From positions 83,911-147,910 of the forward strand of contig NZ_BNCM01000009.1 of assembly GCF_014656475.1 (NCBI RefSeq): a DNA stretch of 64,000 nucleotides, in the 5' to 3' direction. Position numbers and translations under genes: made by a program. Under the pieces are notes generated by a model. The model searched no databases. It saw only the letters and a list, made by a program, of their open reading frames with translations, and was not told the origin of the DNA. The DNA is from Sinomonas cellulolyticus. Lineage in GTDB: Bacteria; Actinomycetota; Actinomycetes; Actinomycetales; Micrococcaceae. The first letter of the stretch is position 1. Each line of letters begins with the position of its first letter. Below, one piece after another: positions 9,406 to 21,580 of this stretch.

Positions 9406-10725
9406 TCAGGCCAGGTCGGCGACCCCCGGGTAGAGCGGGTGCGCCGCCGCGAGGGCGTCGACCCGCGCCTTGAGCGGAGCGAGATCCGCGTCCGGGCCCG
9501 CGATGAGGGCCTCGGCGATGATGTCCGCGACCTCGCGGAACGCGGCCTCGCCGAACCCGCGGGTGGCGAGGGCCGGCGTGCCGATGCGCAGGCCGGAGGT
9601 GACCATCGGCGGGCGCGGGTCGAACGGGACGGCGTTGCGGTTCACGGTGATGTCGATCGCCGCGAGCCGGTCCTCGGCTTCCTGGCCGTTCAGGGCCGCG
9701 TCGCGCAGGTCCACGAGGACCAGGTGCACGTCCGTCCCGCCTGACACGACGCCGATGCCAGCCGCCTTGACGTCGTCGGCCGTGAGGCGCTCGGCGAGGA
9801 TCTTCGCCCCGGCGAGCACGCGCTCCATGCGCTCCTTGAACTCCGGCGAGGCGGCGATCTTGAACGCGACGGCCTTGCCGGCCACGACGTGCTCGAGCGG
9901 ACCGCCCTGCTGGCCCGGGAACACGGCCGAGTTGACCTTCTTGGCGATGTCCGGGTCGTTGGTCAGGATGATGCCGCCGCGCGGACCCGCGAGGGTCTTG
10001 TGCGTCGTCGAGGTGACCACGTGGGCGTGGGGCACCGGCGAGGGGTGCAGGCCTGCGGCCACGAGGCCCGCGAAGTGGGCCATGTCCACCATGAGGTAAG
10101 CGCCCACCGAATCGGCGATCCGGCGGAACTCGGCGAAGTCGAGCTGGCGCGCGTAGGCCGACCAGCCGGCCACGATCAGCTGCGGCCTGTGCTCCTGGGC
10201 GAGGCGCTCGACCTCGGCCATGTCGATCCGGTGGTCGTCCTCGCGGACCTGGTACGGAACGATGTTGTAGAGCTTGCCGGAGAAGTTGATCTTCATGCCG
10301 TGCGTGAGGTGGCCGCCGTGGGCGAGGTTGAGGCCCATGACGGTGTCGCCCGGCTTGATGAGCGCGTGCATCACGGAGGCGTTCGCCTGGGCGCCGGAGT
10401 GCGGCTGGACGTTCGCGTATTCGGCGCCGAAGAGCGCCTTGACGCGGTCGATCGCGAGCTGCTCGATGACGTCGACGTTCTCGCAGCCGCCGTAGTACCG
10501 CTTGCCCGGGTAGCCCTCGGCGTACTTGTTGGTCAGCACCGAGCCCTGCGCCTGCATGACCGCCACAGCCGTGTGGTTCTCGGAGGCGATCATCTCGAGG
10601 CCGCTGCGCTGCCGTCCGAGCTCCGCGTCGATGCTGCGGGCGACCTCGGGGTCGAAGTCCCCGATGTTGGCATCGAGCGAGGGGGACTTCACCTGCTGGA
10701 AGGTGGTGTCCTGGGCCGCGCTCAC
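9406..10725 (-). CDS. glyA: serine hydroxymethyltransferase
   Basis: 439-residue PLP enzyme interconverting serine and glycine with tetrahydrofolate. The PLP lysine is Lys243 in [35 protein letters not shown] and [10 protein letters not shown] near the N-terminus are family hallmarks. The length is normal. The start codon overlaps the gcvH stop (ATGA at 10722-10725), tying its translation to the glycine cleavage system. Here it probably condenses glycine with methylene-THF from GcvT to make serine for SdaA. Confidence 0.97.
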   Translation of the reverse strand: MSAAQDTTFQQVKSPSLDANIGDFDPEVARSIDAELGRQRSGLEMIASENHTAVAVMQAQGSVLTNKYAEGYPGKRYYGGCENVDVIEQLAIDRVKALFGAEYANVQPHSGAQANASVMHALIKPGDTVMGLNLAHGGHLTHGMKINFSGKLYNIVPYQVREDDHRIDMAEVERLAQEHRPQLIVAGWSAYARQLDFAEFRRIADSVGAYLMVDMAHFAGLVAAGLHPSPVPHAHVVTSTTHKTLAGPRGGIILTNDPDIAKKVNSAVFPGQQGGPLEHVVAGKAVAFKIAASPEFKERMERVLAGAKILAERLTADDVKAAGIGVVSGGTDVHLVLVDLRDAALNGQEAEDRLAAIDITVNRNAVPFDPRPPMVTSGLRIGTPALATRGFGEAAFREVADIIAEALIAGPDADLAPLKARVDALAAAHPLYPGVADLA

Positions 10726-11102
10726 AGCTCTCCGCCGTTCTTGGAGGCGTACTCCTCAGCGGTCATGAGGGGGCCCTCCTCGGAGACCTCGACCGTGAAG
10801 AGCCAGCCGGCGCCGTAGGGGTCCTCGTTGACGAGGGCCGGGTTGTCGATGGCCTCCTGGTTGACCTCGACGACCGTGCCGGAGACCGGCGAGTAGAGGT
10901 CGGAGACGCTCTTGGTCGACTCGATCTCGCCGCAGGTCTGGCCTGCCGTCACGGTGCCGCCGGCCTCGGGGAGGTCGAGGTAGACGACGTCGCCGAGCGC
11001 GTCAGCGGCGACCTGGGAGACGCCGATCTTGGCCGGGGCGGAGGTGGTGTCGAGCCACTCGTGCTCTTCGGAGTACCGCAGGCCGTTCTGGACCTTGCTC
11101 AT
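10722..11102 (-). CDS. gcvH: glycine cleavage system H protein
   Basis: 126-residue lipoyl carrier that shuttles the aminomethyl group between GcvP, GcvT and dihydrolipoyl dehydrogenase. The lipoylated lysine is Lys64 in [20 protein letters not shown] at the N-terminus and the C-terminal GWLFTVEVS are typical. The start at 11102 is supported by an AAGAGGAT purine stretch upstream and by the conserved start of the fold. It overlaps glyA by four bases. Confidence 0.97.
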   Translation of the reverse strand: MSKVQNGLRYSEEHEWLDTTSAPAKIGVSQVAADALGDVVYLDLPEAGGTVTAGQTCGEIESTKSVSDLYSPVSGTVVEVNQEAIDNPALVNEDPYGAGWLFTVEVSEEGPLMTAEEYASKNGGEL

Positions 11103-11155
11103 GGTGTGGATCCTCTTCTTCGTCGAATGGGGAAAATCAGGGAAAGGTGCGGGGG

Positions 11156-12337
11156 CTACTTCTGGCGCTTGTAGAACGGCAGCTCGACCACTTCGAACGG
11201 CTCGGCCTTGCCGCGCAGGTCCGCGTCGAGCTTCGTGCCGACGGCGGAGTGCTCCACGTCCACGTAGGCGAGCGCCACCGGGTAGCCGAGGGTCGGGCTG
11301 GGCTGGCCCGAGGTCACCTCGCCGACCTGCACGCCGTCCTTCGTGATGGCGTAGTGCGAGCGGGCCGCGCGCCGGCCGAGGCCCTTGAGCCCCACGAGGC
11401 GCTGGCCGCTCGTGGTGCCCTCGCCCTCGGCCTTCTTCGCCTCGAGCGCGGCGCGCCCCACGAAGTCGCCTTCCTTGCTCTTGAGGGCCACGACGCCGCC
11501 CAGGCCGCCCGCGAAGGGCGAACGGCTGCGGGAGAGCTCGTTGCCGTAGAGCGGCATGCCGGCCTCGAGGCGGAGCGAGTCGCGCGAGGCGAGGCCGCAC
11601 GGGACCAGCCCGTGGGCCTTGCCGGCCTCCTCGAGCGCCTTCCACAGCTGGACGGCAAGCTCGTTGCCCACGAAGAGCTCGAAGCCGTCCTCGCCCGTGT
11701 AGCCGGTGCGGGCCAGGAACACGGGCACGCCCGCGATCGTGGCCTCGATGCCCGCGTAGTACTTGAGCGTGCGGATGTCGTCGTGGTCCTCGGCACCGGC
11801 CACGGAGAGCAGGATCGCCTCCGCGTTCGGGCCCTGGACGGCGACGAGGGAGGTCTCAGCCGAGGCGTCGCGGAGGGCGACGGCGCCTGCCGCGCTGCCG
11901 TCGTCGGCCGCGGTGAACGCCTCGAGACGGGAGGCAAGCTCGCCCGCGACCGTCGCCGCGTTGCCCGCGTTCGGGACCACGAGGAAGTCCTCCTCGGCGA
12001 CGCGGTAGACGATGAGGTCGTCGATGATGCCGCCGTCCTCGGCGCAGATCAGCGAGTACTTGGCCTTGCCCACGGCGATGGCCGAGAGCTTGCCGACGAG
12101 CGCGTAGTCGAGGAACGCGGCCGCTCCCGGGCCGGTGGCCCAGACCTCACCCATGTGGGAGAGGTCGAAGAGGCCCGCTGCCTCGCGCACCGCGCGGTGC
12201 TCGGCGAGCTCCGAGCCGTACTTGAGCGGCATCTGCCAGCCGCCGAAGTCGGTGAAGGACGCGCCGAGCGCCTCGTGCTCTGCGTAGAGGGCGGTGTGCT
12301 TCTCCTGCGCGGTCTGGGTGGTGGTGGTCTCAGTCAT
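11156..12337 (-). CDS. gcvT: aminomethyltransferase, glycine cleavage system T protein
   Basis: 393-residue folate enzyme releasing ammonia and methylene-tetrahydrofolate from the H-protein adduct. GCV_T domain motifs include FDLSHMGEVWATGPGAAAFLD near the start, RTGYTGEDGFELFV in the middle and a C-terminal barrel with QPSPTLGYPVALAYVD. The start at 12337 follows GAGGAGA with good spacing. It lies 14 bases downstream of gcvP and is surely in the same operon. Confidence 0.96.
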   Translation of the reverse strand: MTETTTTQTAQEKHTALYAEHEALGASFTDFGGWQMPLKYGSELAEHRAVREAAGLFDLSHMGEVWATGPGAAAFLDYALVGKLSAIAVGKAKYSLICAEDGGIIDDLIVYRVAEEDFLVVPNAGNAATVAGELASRLEAFTAADDGSAAGAVALRDASAETSLVAVQGPNAEAILLSVAGAEDHDDIRTLKYYAGIEATIAGVPVFLARTGYTGEDGFELFVGNELAVQLWKALEEAGKAHGLVPCGLASRDSLRLEAGMPLYGNELSRSRSPFAGGLGGVVALKSKEGDFVGRAALEAKKAEGEGTTSGQRLVGLKGLGRRAARSHYAITKDGVQVGEVTSGQPSPTLGYPVALAYVDVEHSAVGTKLDADLRGKAEPFEVVELPFYKRQK

Positions 12338-12351
12338 GGAAGTCTCCTCGC

Positions 12352-15267
12352 TCAGTGGGCCAGAGCCGCTTCGGCCTCTTCGAACGCCTCGAGAGGCGGG
12401 CACGCGCAGATCAGGTTGCGGTCGCCGCCGGCGCCGTCGATGCGGCCGACCGGGGCGAAGTACTTATCCTGGTGATGCGTCTTGCCCGGGAAGGCCGCCT
12501 GCTCACGGGTGTAGGGGCGGTCCCACTCGGTGGACACGACCGCAGCCGCGGTGTGCGGGGCGCGGCGCAGCGGCGAGTCGGCGAGCTCGAACTCGCCGGT
12601 GCCGACCTGGTCGATCTCGGCGCGGATGGAGACCATCGCGTCGATGAACCGGTCGATCTCACCGAGGTCCTCCGACTCCGTCGGCTCGACCATGAGCGTG
12701 CCCGCGACGGGGAACGCGAGGGTCGGGGCGTGGAAGCCGTAGTCGATGAGGCGCTTCGCGACGTCCTCCGCGGTCACACCAGTCTTGGCGGTGAGGTCGC
12801 GCAGGTCGAGGATGCACTCGTGGGCAACGAGGCCGCCCTCGCCGGTGTAGAGGACCGGGAAGGAGGAGTCGAGGCGCTTGGCGATGTAGTTGGCCGCCAG
12901 CAGGGCGGACTTGGTGGCCTCGGTGAGGCCCTCGCCGCCCATGAGCTTCACGTACGCCCATGAGATGGGCAGGACGCCGGCGGAGCCGAAGCGGGACGCC
13001 GAGACGGGGATCGCCGTCTGGCCCTCCTCGCCGGTCCACTGGGTCGCGTCGCCCGGCATGAACGGGGCGAGGTGGGCGCGGGCCGCGACCGGGCCGACGC
13101 CGGGGCCGCCGCCGCCGTGCGGGATGCAGAACGTCTTGTGGAGGTTCAGGTGGGAGACGTCGCCGCCGAACTTGCCCGGCTGGGCGAGGCCCACGAGCGC
13201 GTTCATGTTGGCACCGTCGATGTAGACCTGGCCGCCGGCCTCGTGGACCGCGTCGCAGACCTGGCGCACGTCGGCGTCGTACACGCCGTGGGTGGACGGG
13301 TAGGTGATCATGATCGCCGCGAGGTTCTCGCGGTGCTGCTCGATCTTGGCGTTGAGGTCATCGTGGTCGATGGTGCCGTCGGAGGCGGTGGCCACGACGA
13401 CGACCTTCATGCCCGCGAGGACGGCTGAGGCGGCGTTGGTGCCGTGAGCCGAGGCCGGGATGAGGCAGATGTCGCGCTGGCCCTCGCCCCGGGAGGCGTG
13501 GTAGCCGCGGATCGCGAGGAGGCCCGCGAACTCGCCCTGGGAGCCGGCGTTGGGCTGGATGGAGACCTGGTCGTAGCCCGTGATCGTGGCGAGGTCCGTC
13601 TCGAGCTCGGAGATGAGCTCACGCCAGCCGGCTGTCTGGGCATCGGGGGCGAACGGGTGGATGCCCGCGAACTCCGGCCACGTCATCGACTCCATCTCGA
13701 CGGTGGCGTTGAGCTTCATCGTGCAGGAGCCGAGCGGGATCATCGTCCGGTCGAGCGCGAGGTCGCGGTCCGAGAGGCGGCGCAGGTAGCGCAGCATCTG
13801 GGTCTCGGAGCGGTAGGAGTGGAACACGGGGTGCGTGAGGTACTGGCTCGAGCGGAGCATGGCGGTCTCGAGCTCGAAGCCCTCGCCGGTGCCGGTGCCC
13901 GCGTGGGTGTCGACGCCGTCGCCCGCCGCGCCGGCGCCGAAGACGCCGGCGACGATGGCCACGTGCTCGGCCGTGGTGGCCTCGTCGCACGAGATGCCGA
14001 CCGTGTCCGCATCGACGAAGCGGAGGTTGACGCCCTGCTTCTCGGCCTTCTCGACGATCGCGGCCGCGCGGCCCGGGACCTTGGCGGTGACCGTGTCGAA
14101 GAAGCTGCGGTGCGCGAGCTCGACCCCGGCGCCGGCGAGCGCCGTCGCGAGCGAGCGGGCGTGGGAGTGGGTGCGCTGCGCGATGGCCTTGAGGCCCTCG
14201 GGGCCGTGGTAGACGGCGTACATCGAGGCGACGATCGCCAGCAGCGCCTGCGCGGTGCAGATGTTGGAGGTGGCCTTCTCGCGGCGGATGTGCTGCTCGC
14301 GGGTCTGGAGGGCCAGACGGTAGGCGGGCATGCCGGTGTCGTCCTTCGAGACGCCCACGAGACGGCCCGGGAGCTGGCGCTCGAGGCCCTTGTGCACGGA
14401 CATGAAGGCCGCGTGGGGGCCGCCGTAGAACAGCGGCACGCCGAAGCGCTGGGCCGAGCCGACGGCGATGTCCGCGCCCTGCTCGCCCGGGGACTTGATA
14501 AGGGTCAGGGCCAGAAGGTCGGCCGCGACGGTGACGAGGGCGCCACGGTCCTTGGCCTCGGCGATGAGCGCCGTGGCGTCCGTGACGAGACCGGAGGCGC
14601 CCGGCTGCTGGATCACGATGCCGTTGATCGGACCCTCAGGGAGGCCCTTGGAGAGGTCGGCGACCTCGACCTCGAAGCCGAGCGCCTTCGCGCGGCCCTT
14701 GACGATCGAGAGGGACTGCGGGAAGAGGTCCGCGTCCAGCACGGTGCGCCCGTTCGCGGCGTCCTTGTTCTTGTTGGCACGGCGCATGAGGAGGACGGCC
14801 TCGGCGACGGCGGTCGCCTGGTCCAGCAGCGACGCGTTGGCGATCGGCAGGCCGGTCAGGTCCGCGACGGCGGTCTGGAAGTTCAGCAGGGCCTCGAGGC
14901 GACCCTGCGAGATCTCCGGCTGGTAGGGCGTGTACGCCGTGTACCAGGCGGGGTCCTCGACGATGTTCCGGCGGATCACCGGCGGGGTGATCGTGTCGTA
15001 GTAGCCCTGGCCGATCATCTGCACGCGCAGCTTGTTCTTCGAGGCCAGGCCGCGCAGGGTCGCGAGGGTCTCGGCCTCCGTGAGCGCGGTGCCGAGGGAG
15101 AGCGGCTTGTCCTGCTTGATGCTCTCCGGCACGGCGGCCGACGCGAGGGCGTCGACACTGTCGTACCCCACCGCATTGAGCATGTGCTTGATGTCAGCGT
15201 CGCGACGGGCACCGATGTGCCGGTCGACGAACGCTGCGGGGGAAAGGTCCGTCACGGGGAACTCCAT
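12352..15267 (-). CDS. gcvP: glycine dehydrogenase (decarboxylating), P protein
   Basis: 971-residue single-chain PLP enzyme decarboxylating glycine onto the H protein. Both the N- and C-terminal homologous halves are present. The PLP lysine is in [20 protein letters not shown], near residue 711. It is the first gene after the glycine riboswitch. Two starts are possible: ATG 15267, with no clear ribosome-binding site, and GTG 15255, which has ATGGAG six bases before it and gives a start [15 protein letters not shown] closer to family length. I prefer 15255 slightly but give the longer form. Confidence 0.96.
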   Translation of the reverse strand: MEFPVTDLSPAAFVDRHIGARRDADIKHMLNAVGYDSVDALASAAVPESIKQDKPLSLGTALTEAETLATLRGLASKNKLRVQMIGQGYYDTITPPVIRRNIVEDPAWYTAYTPYQPEISQGRLEALLNFQTAVADLTGLPIANASLLDQATAVAEAVLLMRRANKNKDAANGRTVLDADLFPQSLSIVKGRAKALGFEVEVADLSKGLPEGPINGIVIQQPGASGLVTDATALIAEAKDRGALVTVAADLLALTLIKSPGEQGADIAVGSAQRFGVPLFYGGPHAAFMSVHKGLERQLPGRLVGVSKDDTGMPAYRLALQTREQHIRREKATSNICTAQALLAIVASMYAVYHGPEGLKAIAQRTHSHARSLATALAGAGVELAHRSFFDTVTAKVPGRAAAIVEKAEKQGVNLRFVDADTVGISCDEATTAEHVAIVAGVFGAGAAGDGVDTHAGTGTGEGFELETAMLRSSQYLTHPVFHSYRSETQMLRYLRRLSDRDLALDRTMIPLGSCTMKLNATVEMESMTWPEFAGIHPFAPDAQTAGWRELISELETDLATITGYDQVSIQPNAGSQGEFAGLLAIRGYHASRGEGQRDICLIPASAHGTNAASAVLAGMKVVVVATASDGTIDHDDLNAKIEQHRENLAAIMITYPSTHGVYDADVRQVCDAVHEAGGQVYIDGANMNALVGLAQPGKFGGDVSHLNLHKTFCIPHGGGGPGVGPVAARAHLAPFMPGDATQWTGEEGQTAIPVSASRFGSAGVLPISWAYVKLMGGEGLTEATKSALLAANYIAKRLDSSFPVLYTGEGGLVAHECILDLRDLTAKTGVTAEDVAKRLIDYGFHAPTLAFPVAGTLMVEPTESEDLGEIDRFIDAMVSIRAEIDQVGTGEFELADSPLRRAPHTAAAVVSTEWDRPYTREQAAFPGKTHHQDKYFAPVGRIDGAGGDRNLICACPPLEAFEEAEAALAH

Positions 15268-15274
15268 CCATCTG

Positions 15275-15290
15275 GCCGCCCGGGGGCGGC
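15275..15290 (-). promoter_or_regulatory. start-proximal hairpin, possible expression platform of the glycine riboswitch
   Basis: GCCGCCCCCGGGCGGC on the minus strand forms a 6-7-bp stem between the riboswitch and the gcvP start. It could alternate with riboswitch helices and control access to the gcvP start region. No U-run follows, so control at translation is more likely than termination. The regulatory role is inference. Confidence 0.4.
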
Positions 15291-15296
15291 TTCTGA

Positions 15297-15505
15297 CTTT
15301 CGTTCCTCCCCGCTCTGTATCGGACCTGAGAGATTCCGCTGGGCTGAGAGCCCGGCTTGCACCGTCGGTGAGCGCTTGCCTTGGGAAGGGGCGCTGCTTT
15401 CCAGAGTTGCCTTGCCGCGGCGGTACAGGTGCCTGAGAGATTCCTGGGGAGGTGTTGCTCCTACGGCGCCTGCTTGCTCATGCTCGCAGGACTCTCCCGC
15501 CGCAG
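15297..15505 (-). promoter_or_regulatory. tandem glycine riboswitch upstream of gcvP
   Basis: Two glycine aptamers in series. The upstream one has GCGGGAGAG, then GCGCCGTAGGAGCAA and CCAGGAATCTCTCAGGCACC. The downstream one has CTCTGGAAAGC, CCACCGACGGTGCAA-type sequence and GGAATCTCTCAGGTCC, closing with ACAGAGCGGG. The repeated GGAATCTCTCAGGNNCC core and the CTCTGG/CAGAG pairing are diagnostic. In this class glycine binding turns gene expression on, which fits the gcvP-gcvT-gcvH-glyA-(sdaA) genes that follow. Confidence 0.93.
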
Positions 15506-15643
15506 ATCAGAGGCTGTATTCAGTTTCCGCCGCTCGGCGCACACGGGCGCGATGGGCGTAGTCCAATTGTGCTATGCCGAGGGTCACATCGGCAAATGGC
15601 ATGACTTTCCGCGAACAGCGTGGGAGCGTCCCCCGTTGCCCGC
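15506..15643 (-). other. intergenic region upstream of the glycine riboswitch
   Basis: Together with the riboswitch this is the only gene-free stretch over 300 bases (15268-15643). The part beyond the aptamers should carry the promoter of the glycine operon and the 3' end of the excalibur-protein transcript. I see only weak promoter candidates on the minus strand (TTGCCG followed by TAGCAC around 15570-15600) and no convincing terminator or open frame. Confidence 0.4.
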
Positions 15644-16399
15644 TCAGTTGCAGGCGATCCCGTCGCCGTTCCGATCGAGCCGGGGGCTGTACCCCGGATC
15701 GCCGCGGCGGAGGGTCTGGATCCCGAGCGAGCGCAGCGCTCCGCAGTTCTTGTAGGTCGGCGTGGGGGCCGGAGCGGTGCTCTGCACGGTCGCCAGTGGT
15801 GGTGTGGCGGCTGACACGAGCGGTGCTGCAGGGGCTGCGGCCGAGGGCGGCTCCTGCGGAACCCCCGCGCCCTGGCCCTGCCCTGAGGGCGCCGGTTCCG
15901 GGGCGCTCGCCGAACTTGCGGGGCTCGAGGTGGGGGCCGCGGTGGCTGTCGCGCCCGTCGCGGACGACGGCGACGGCGCGCCGCTGGTCTCGGAGCCCGC
16001 CTCGGGCGCAGCCACGGCTGGACGGGACGCAGAGGCAGAGAGCGAAGGGGACAGGCCCGTGGTCCATGGGCCGCGCATTGCCTGGACGGCGGTGGCGCCG
16101 ACGCCGAGCAGCAGCAGGACGACGCTCGCCCACACCACCGGACGGGGAACCACACTGGCGCCGGCCGAACGGGCCGCGCCCGACCTCCAGAAGGCAGCGA
16201 CGCCGAGGACGGCCGCGGCCAGGACGAGCACCACGACCGGCGCGACGACGAGGCCCGCCACGGCCGCGCACGCCGCCGCAGCGACGAGCACGACCGCCAC
16301 CCAGCCGGCTGACGGCGTTCCCGGGCGACGCCGGGGCCGCAGTTCCTCCGCGGTCTCGTCATGCGGTGCAGCTCCGCCCAACAGCTCGTCAGCCAGCAC
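15644..16399 (-). CDS. membrane protein with C-terminal excalibur calcium-binding domain
   Basis: 251 residues. The hydrophobic N-terminal half has about three membrane segments. A long Ser/Ala/Pro-rich linker follows, then an excalibur domain (about 213-251) ending in the EF-hand-like LDRNGDGIACN preceded by YKNCGAL and RGDPGY. Excalibur domains bind calcium at the cell surface, and Asp/Asn positions in DRNGDG are conserved. The GTG start at 16399 is chosen because GGGAGG lies six bases upstream; it overlaps the preceding acetyltransferase gene by 11 bases. The function is unknown, perhaps envelope-related or nuclease-associated. Confidence 0.8.
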   Translation of the reverse strand: MLADELLGGAAPHDETAEELRPRRRPGTPSAGWVAVVLVAAAACAAVAGLVVAPVVVLVLAAAVLGVAAFWRSGAARSAGASVVPRPVVWASVVLLLLGVGATAVQAMRGPWTTGLSPSLSASASRPAVAAPEAGSETSGAPSPSSATGATATAAPTSSPASSASAPEPAPSGQGQGAGVPQEPPSAAAPAAPLVSAATPPLATVQSTAPAPTPTYKNCGALRSLGIQTLRRGDPGYSPRLDRNGDGIACN

Positions 16400-17009
16400 G
16401 CCGCGCCTCCCATTCCTCACGGAGCACGCCGTAGACGACCGCGTCATACAGCTCGCCCCGCACCTTGCGGGCCTTGCGGAACCGAGCTTCCTCGGTGAAG
16501 CCGAGCTTGGCGCCGATGCGGCACATCCCGGCGTTTCCGCTCCACGTGGCGTAGTCGAGCCGGTCGCCGTCGGCGGTCCGGAAGAGGTAGTCCGTCCAGA
16601 GGGCGAGCGCCTCGGTGCCGTAGCCGGCGGACCAATCGGACGGATCGTAGATGGCGAGCCCGAGCCTGCGCCACGGCAGGAGTGCCGTGCCGTCCGCGGA
16701 CTCCTCGGTGGGCCGCTCCTCCCAGTACCACGAGACCTGGCCCACGAACCGGCCTGTCGCGCTGTCCACGACGGCGAGGTGCTCGCGCACCGCCGGCCAG
16801 TCGCCGTCGTGCGCGCGCCGCAGCAGGCCGTCGCACCAGCCGTTGGCGCCCTCGGCGGTCCAGCGGGCGTAGAAGGGACCGTCGAAGAGCTGCCACTTGT
16901 GCACCCCCTGCTCGGGGGGCACGATCCATCGGCGCAAGGCCTCGATGTCAGCGGGCGTCCAGTCCCGCAGGGCCGCGCGGGAGCCGGGGATGAGCACGGG
17001 GTCTGTCAC
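16389..17009 (-). CDS. GNAT family N-acetyltransferase (RimJ/RimL-like)
   Basis: 206 residues with the GNAT fold of the RimJ/RimL group. Its features are ALRDWTPADIEALRRW at the start, RLGLAIYDPSDWSAGYGTEAL as the acetyl-CoA region, and WSGNAGMCRIGAKLGFTEEARFR. It should transfer an acetyl group from acetyl-CoA to an amine, but the substrate is unknown. It overlaps the excalibur gene downstream, so the two are likely translated together. Confidence 0.85.
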   Translation of the reverse strand: MTDPVLIPGSRAALRDWTPADIEALRRWIVPPEQGVHKWQLFDGPFYARWTAEGANGWCDGLLRRAHDGDWPAVREHLAVVDSATGRFVGQVSWYWEERPTEESADGTALLPWRRLGLAIYDPSDWSAGYGTEALALWTDYLFRTADGDRLDYATWSGNAGMCRIGAKLGFTEEARFRKARKVRGELYDAVVYGVLREEWEARRAG

Positions 17010-17056
17010 CCGACCACCCTACCGACCCAGCCGGGCGCCGATTCCGGGAGCCGGTC

Positions 17057-19606
<2,550 letters not shown>

Positions 19607-19616
19607 CGGGCACCTG

Positions 19617-20492
19617 TCAGGGGACGGGAAGCCCCCACAGCGTTCCTGCCCAGAGCAGGCCGGACCTGCCCAGCTGCACGAGGGACGTGCCCACGCCGAT
19701 CACGGCGTAGACACTCACCGGCACCAGCATGAGCCATTCGCGCCAAGAGCCCGCGTCGCCGAGGATCGGCAGGGACAGGTGGCCACCACGCCGCCACACG
19801 GTGCGGATGATCGGCGTGCGGTGCATGAAGGTGGGGCGGCGCACCCGGAAGGGCCAGATGAGGTTGCAGCCGCCCGTGGTCAGCAGGTCGCCGGCCACGT
19901 GGACGCCGCAGCCGATGCCGACGGCGAGCGGGAACCAGTCCTGCTCGTGCGGGGCGTAGAAGGCCACGAAAGCCGCGAGCGGCAGCGACAGGATCCACGG
20001 CAGCTTCTGCACTCCGTCCGGGAGGATACCCAGGACTTTCGCGGCGAACGAGACGAGGAGCAGCGAGACCAGGCCCGCGCCGACGTAGACGGTGCCCCAG
20101 AAGGGCGTCTCTACCGTCCAGTGGCCGGCAAACCATGCGAGCGCGACGAACCCGGCGATGCCCACGAGCGAGTGGGTGCCGTTGCGGTGGCCGCCTGCGA
20201 TCGCCCCGATGCTCGCGCACAGGGCGTTGGAGACGGGAGGGAGCGACTGTGCAATGGTCGCGCTGCGGTGGTCGGCGTCAGGGAGCAGGGCAGCGCCCGC
20301 CGTCACCAGGGCCCCGATGACGATGCCCACCGGTGTCGCCTGGAAGATCGGCCACCCGAGGTCGAACGTGATCGGTCCCACTCCCAGCTCGTGCGGGAGG
20401 AGCGACGTCGCGAAGGTGAGGTCGAAGTGGACACGGGTAGTCAGCGCGACCCAGGCTGCTGCGCCACAGGCCGCGTGGTGCGCCCCCATCAT
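19617..20492 (-). CDS. membrane-bound metal-dependent hydrolase, YdjM/DUF457 family
   Basis: 291 residues, hydrophobic throughout with several membrane helices. It has the family's metal-ligand motifs: MMGAHHAACG at the N-terminus, LLPDADHRSATIA (about 67-79) and GHRNGTHSLVGIAG (about 101-114). E. coli YdjM is an SOS-induced membrane protein of unknown substrate; many actinobacteria have a homologue. The gene ends 10 bases from the tex start and follows the small zinc-ribbon gene on the same strand. Confidence 0.85.
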   Translation of the reverse strand: MMGAHHAACGAAAWVALTTRVHFDLTFATSLLPHELGVGPITFDLGWPIFQATPVGIVIGALVTAGAALLPDADHRSATIAQSLPPVSNALCASIGAIAGGHRNGTHSLVGIAGFVALAWFAGHWTVETPFWGTVYVGAGLVSLLLVSFAAKVLGILPDGVQKLPWILSLPLAAFVAFYAPHEQDWFPLAVGIGCGVHVAGDLLTTGGCNLIWPFRVRRPTFMHRTPIIRTVWRRGGHLSLPILGDAGSWREWLMLVPVSVYAVIGVGTSLVQLGRSGLLWAGTLWGLPVP

Positions 20493-20558
20493 GCCGCCCG
20501 GGACCTCCGGCGGCAGCTGCAGGGGGACGGTGGTCCCGGTTCTCGCACTGCTCGGCGC

Positions 20559-20810
20559 TCAGGCCGTGCAGTCGGCGCAGACGCCTGCCGAGAGGTCGGA
20601 GTCCTTCAGGACCGCGCCGCAGTCGCGGCACCACATGTGCGCGTCGAGGTCCAGACAGCCCGAGCACCGGTACTCCTCGGCCTCCCCCAGGACGTTGCCG
20701 CAGTCGGTGCAGAGATCGTCCTGGACGAGGGCCACGGCGGGACGGCGCGGTGCCGGCTCACGGTGTGCGGTGTTCTCCGCGTTCGGGATGACGACTGCTG
20801 CTGTGCTCAT
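20559..20810 (-). CDS. small zinc-ribbon protein
   Basis: 83 residues. The C-terminal 50 hold four Cys pairs: CTDCG, CSGC, CRDCG and CADC. These suggest two zinc ribbons; an N-terminal tail rich in Ala, Arg and Pro precedes them. No precise family is recognised. It sits 66 bases upstream of the YdjM-like gene on the same strand and is divergent from the YciO gene. It may be a regulatory or scaffold protein, but the function is unknown. Confidence 0.65.
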   Translation of the reverse strand: MSTAAVVIPNAENTAHREPAPRRPAVALVQDDLCTDCGNVLGEAEEYRCSGCLDLDAHMWCRDCGAVLKDSDLSAGVCADCTA

Positions 20811-20893
20811 ATACCGAGGCTAAGGAGGGGCTCCGACATTTCTCGTCCACGGCCTCGGAGAGTTGCAGATTGGGCGGGCGTAGGCTGACGGGC

Positions 20894-21514
20894 ATGGCCA
20901 GATTCTTCGACGTGCACCCGGTGGATCCGCAGCCCCGGGCAATCTCCCAGGTCGTCCAGATCCTGCGCGACGGCGGGCTCGTCGCCTACCCCACGGACTC
21001 CTGCTATGCGCTGGGGGCAATGATGGGCAACCGCGACGCGCTGGAGAGGATCCGGCAGATCCGGCACCTCGACAGCAAGCACCATTTCACTCTCGTGTGC
21101 GCGGAGTTCGCCCAGCTCGGCCAGCTCGTGGAGATGCCCAATGACGTCTTCCGGGCGATCAAGGCGGTGACCCCCGGGCCCTATACCTTCATCCTCCCGG
21201 CCACGCGGGAGGTGCCGAAGCGGATGCTGCACCCCAAGAAGAAGTCCGTGGGTGTGCGCATCCCCGACCATCCCGTGGTCCGGGCCCTCCTGCGGGAGCT
21301 CGGGGAGCCGCTCCTGTCCTCGACCCTGCTCCTTCCGGGCGAGGAGGATCCGCTCACGGACGGCTGGGAGATCAAGGAGCGGCTCGACAACGTCCTGGAC
21401 GCGGTCATCGATGCCGGCGAGTGCGGCTCCGAGCCCACCACAGTGGTCGACTTCACTTCGGGCGGCGCCGAAATCGCCCGGCTCGGCGCCGGAGATCCGA
21501 GCCGCTTCGAGTAG
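20894..21514 (+). CDS. Sua5/YciO/YrdC family protein, YciO type
   Basis: 206 residues, the length of YciO. It carries GGLVAYPTDSCYALGAMM, RIRQIRHLDSKHHFTLVC, TPGPYTFILPATREVPKRML and GVRIPDHP. It resembles E. coli YciO more than TsaC/Sua5, the enzymes making threonylcarbamoyl-AMP for tRNA t6A. YciO proteins have weak or uncertain t6A activity and may act on RNA differently. ATG 20894 is chosen because homology starts there. It ends at a strong terminator facing the yqeY gene. Confidence 0.85.
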   Translation: MARFFDVHPVDPQPRAISQVVQILRDGGLVAYPTDSCYALGAMMGNRDALERIRQIRHLDSKHHFTLVCAEFAQLGQLVEMPNDVFRAIKAVTPGPYTFILPATREVPKRMLHPKKKSVGVRIPDHPVVRALLRELGEPLLSSTLLLPGEEDPLTDGWEIKERLDNVLDAVIDAGECGSEPTTVVDFTSGGAEIARLGAGDPSRFE

Positions 21515-21530
21515 CCACATCAGGGACGAG

Positions 21531-21564
21531 CGGACGACGGCGGGTCCCCACCCGCCGTCGTCCG
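21531..21564. terminator. bidirectional terminator between the YciO and YqeY genes
   Basis: Perfect 15-bp inverted repeat (CGGACGACGGCGGGT and its complement) around the loop CCCC, placed between convergent genes. It belongs to the ACGACGGC hairpin family of this window. Confidence 0.88.
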
Positions 21565-21580
21565 GACCCCGACGGAGCCT

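Noticed and set aside
13444..15561. A long open frame on the plus strand, opposite gcvP
   Set aside because: It is antisense to a highly conserved gene, shows no recognisable domain and has the charged Arg/Val/Gly composition typical of shadow frames in GC-rich DNA. It would also run through the riboswitch.
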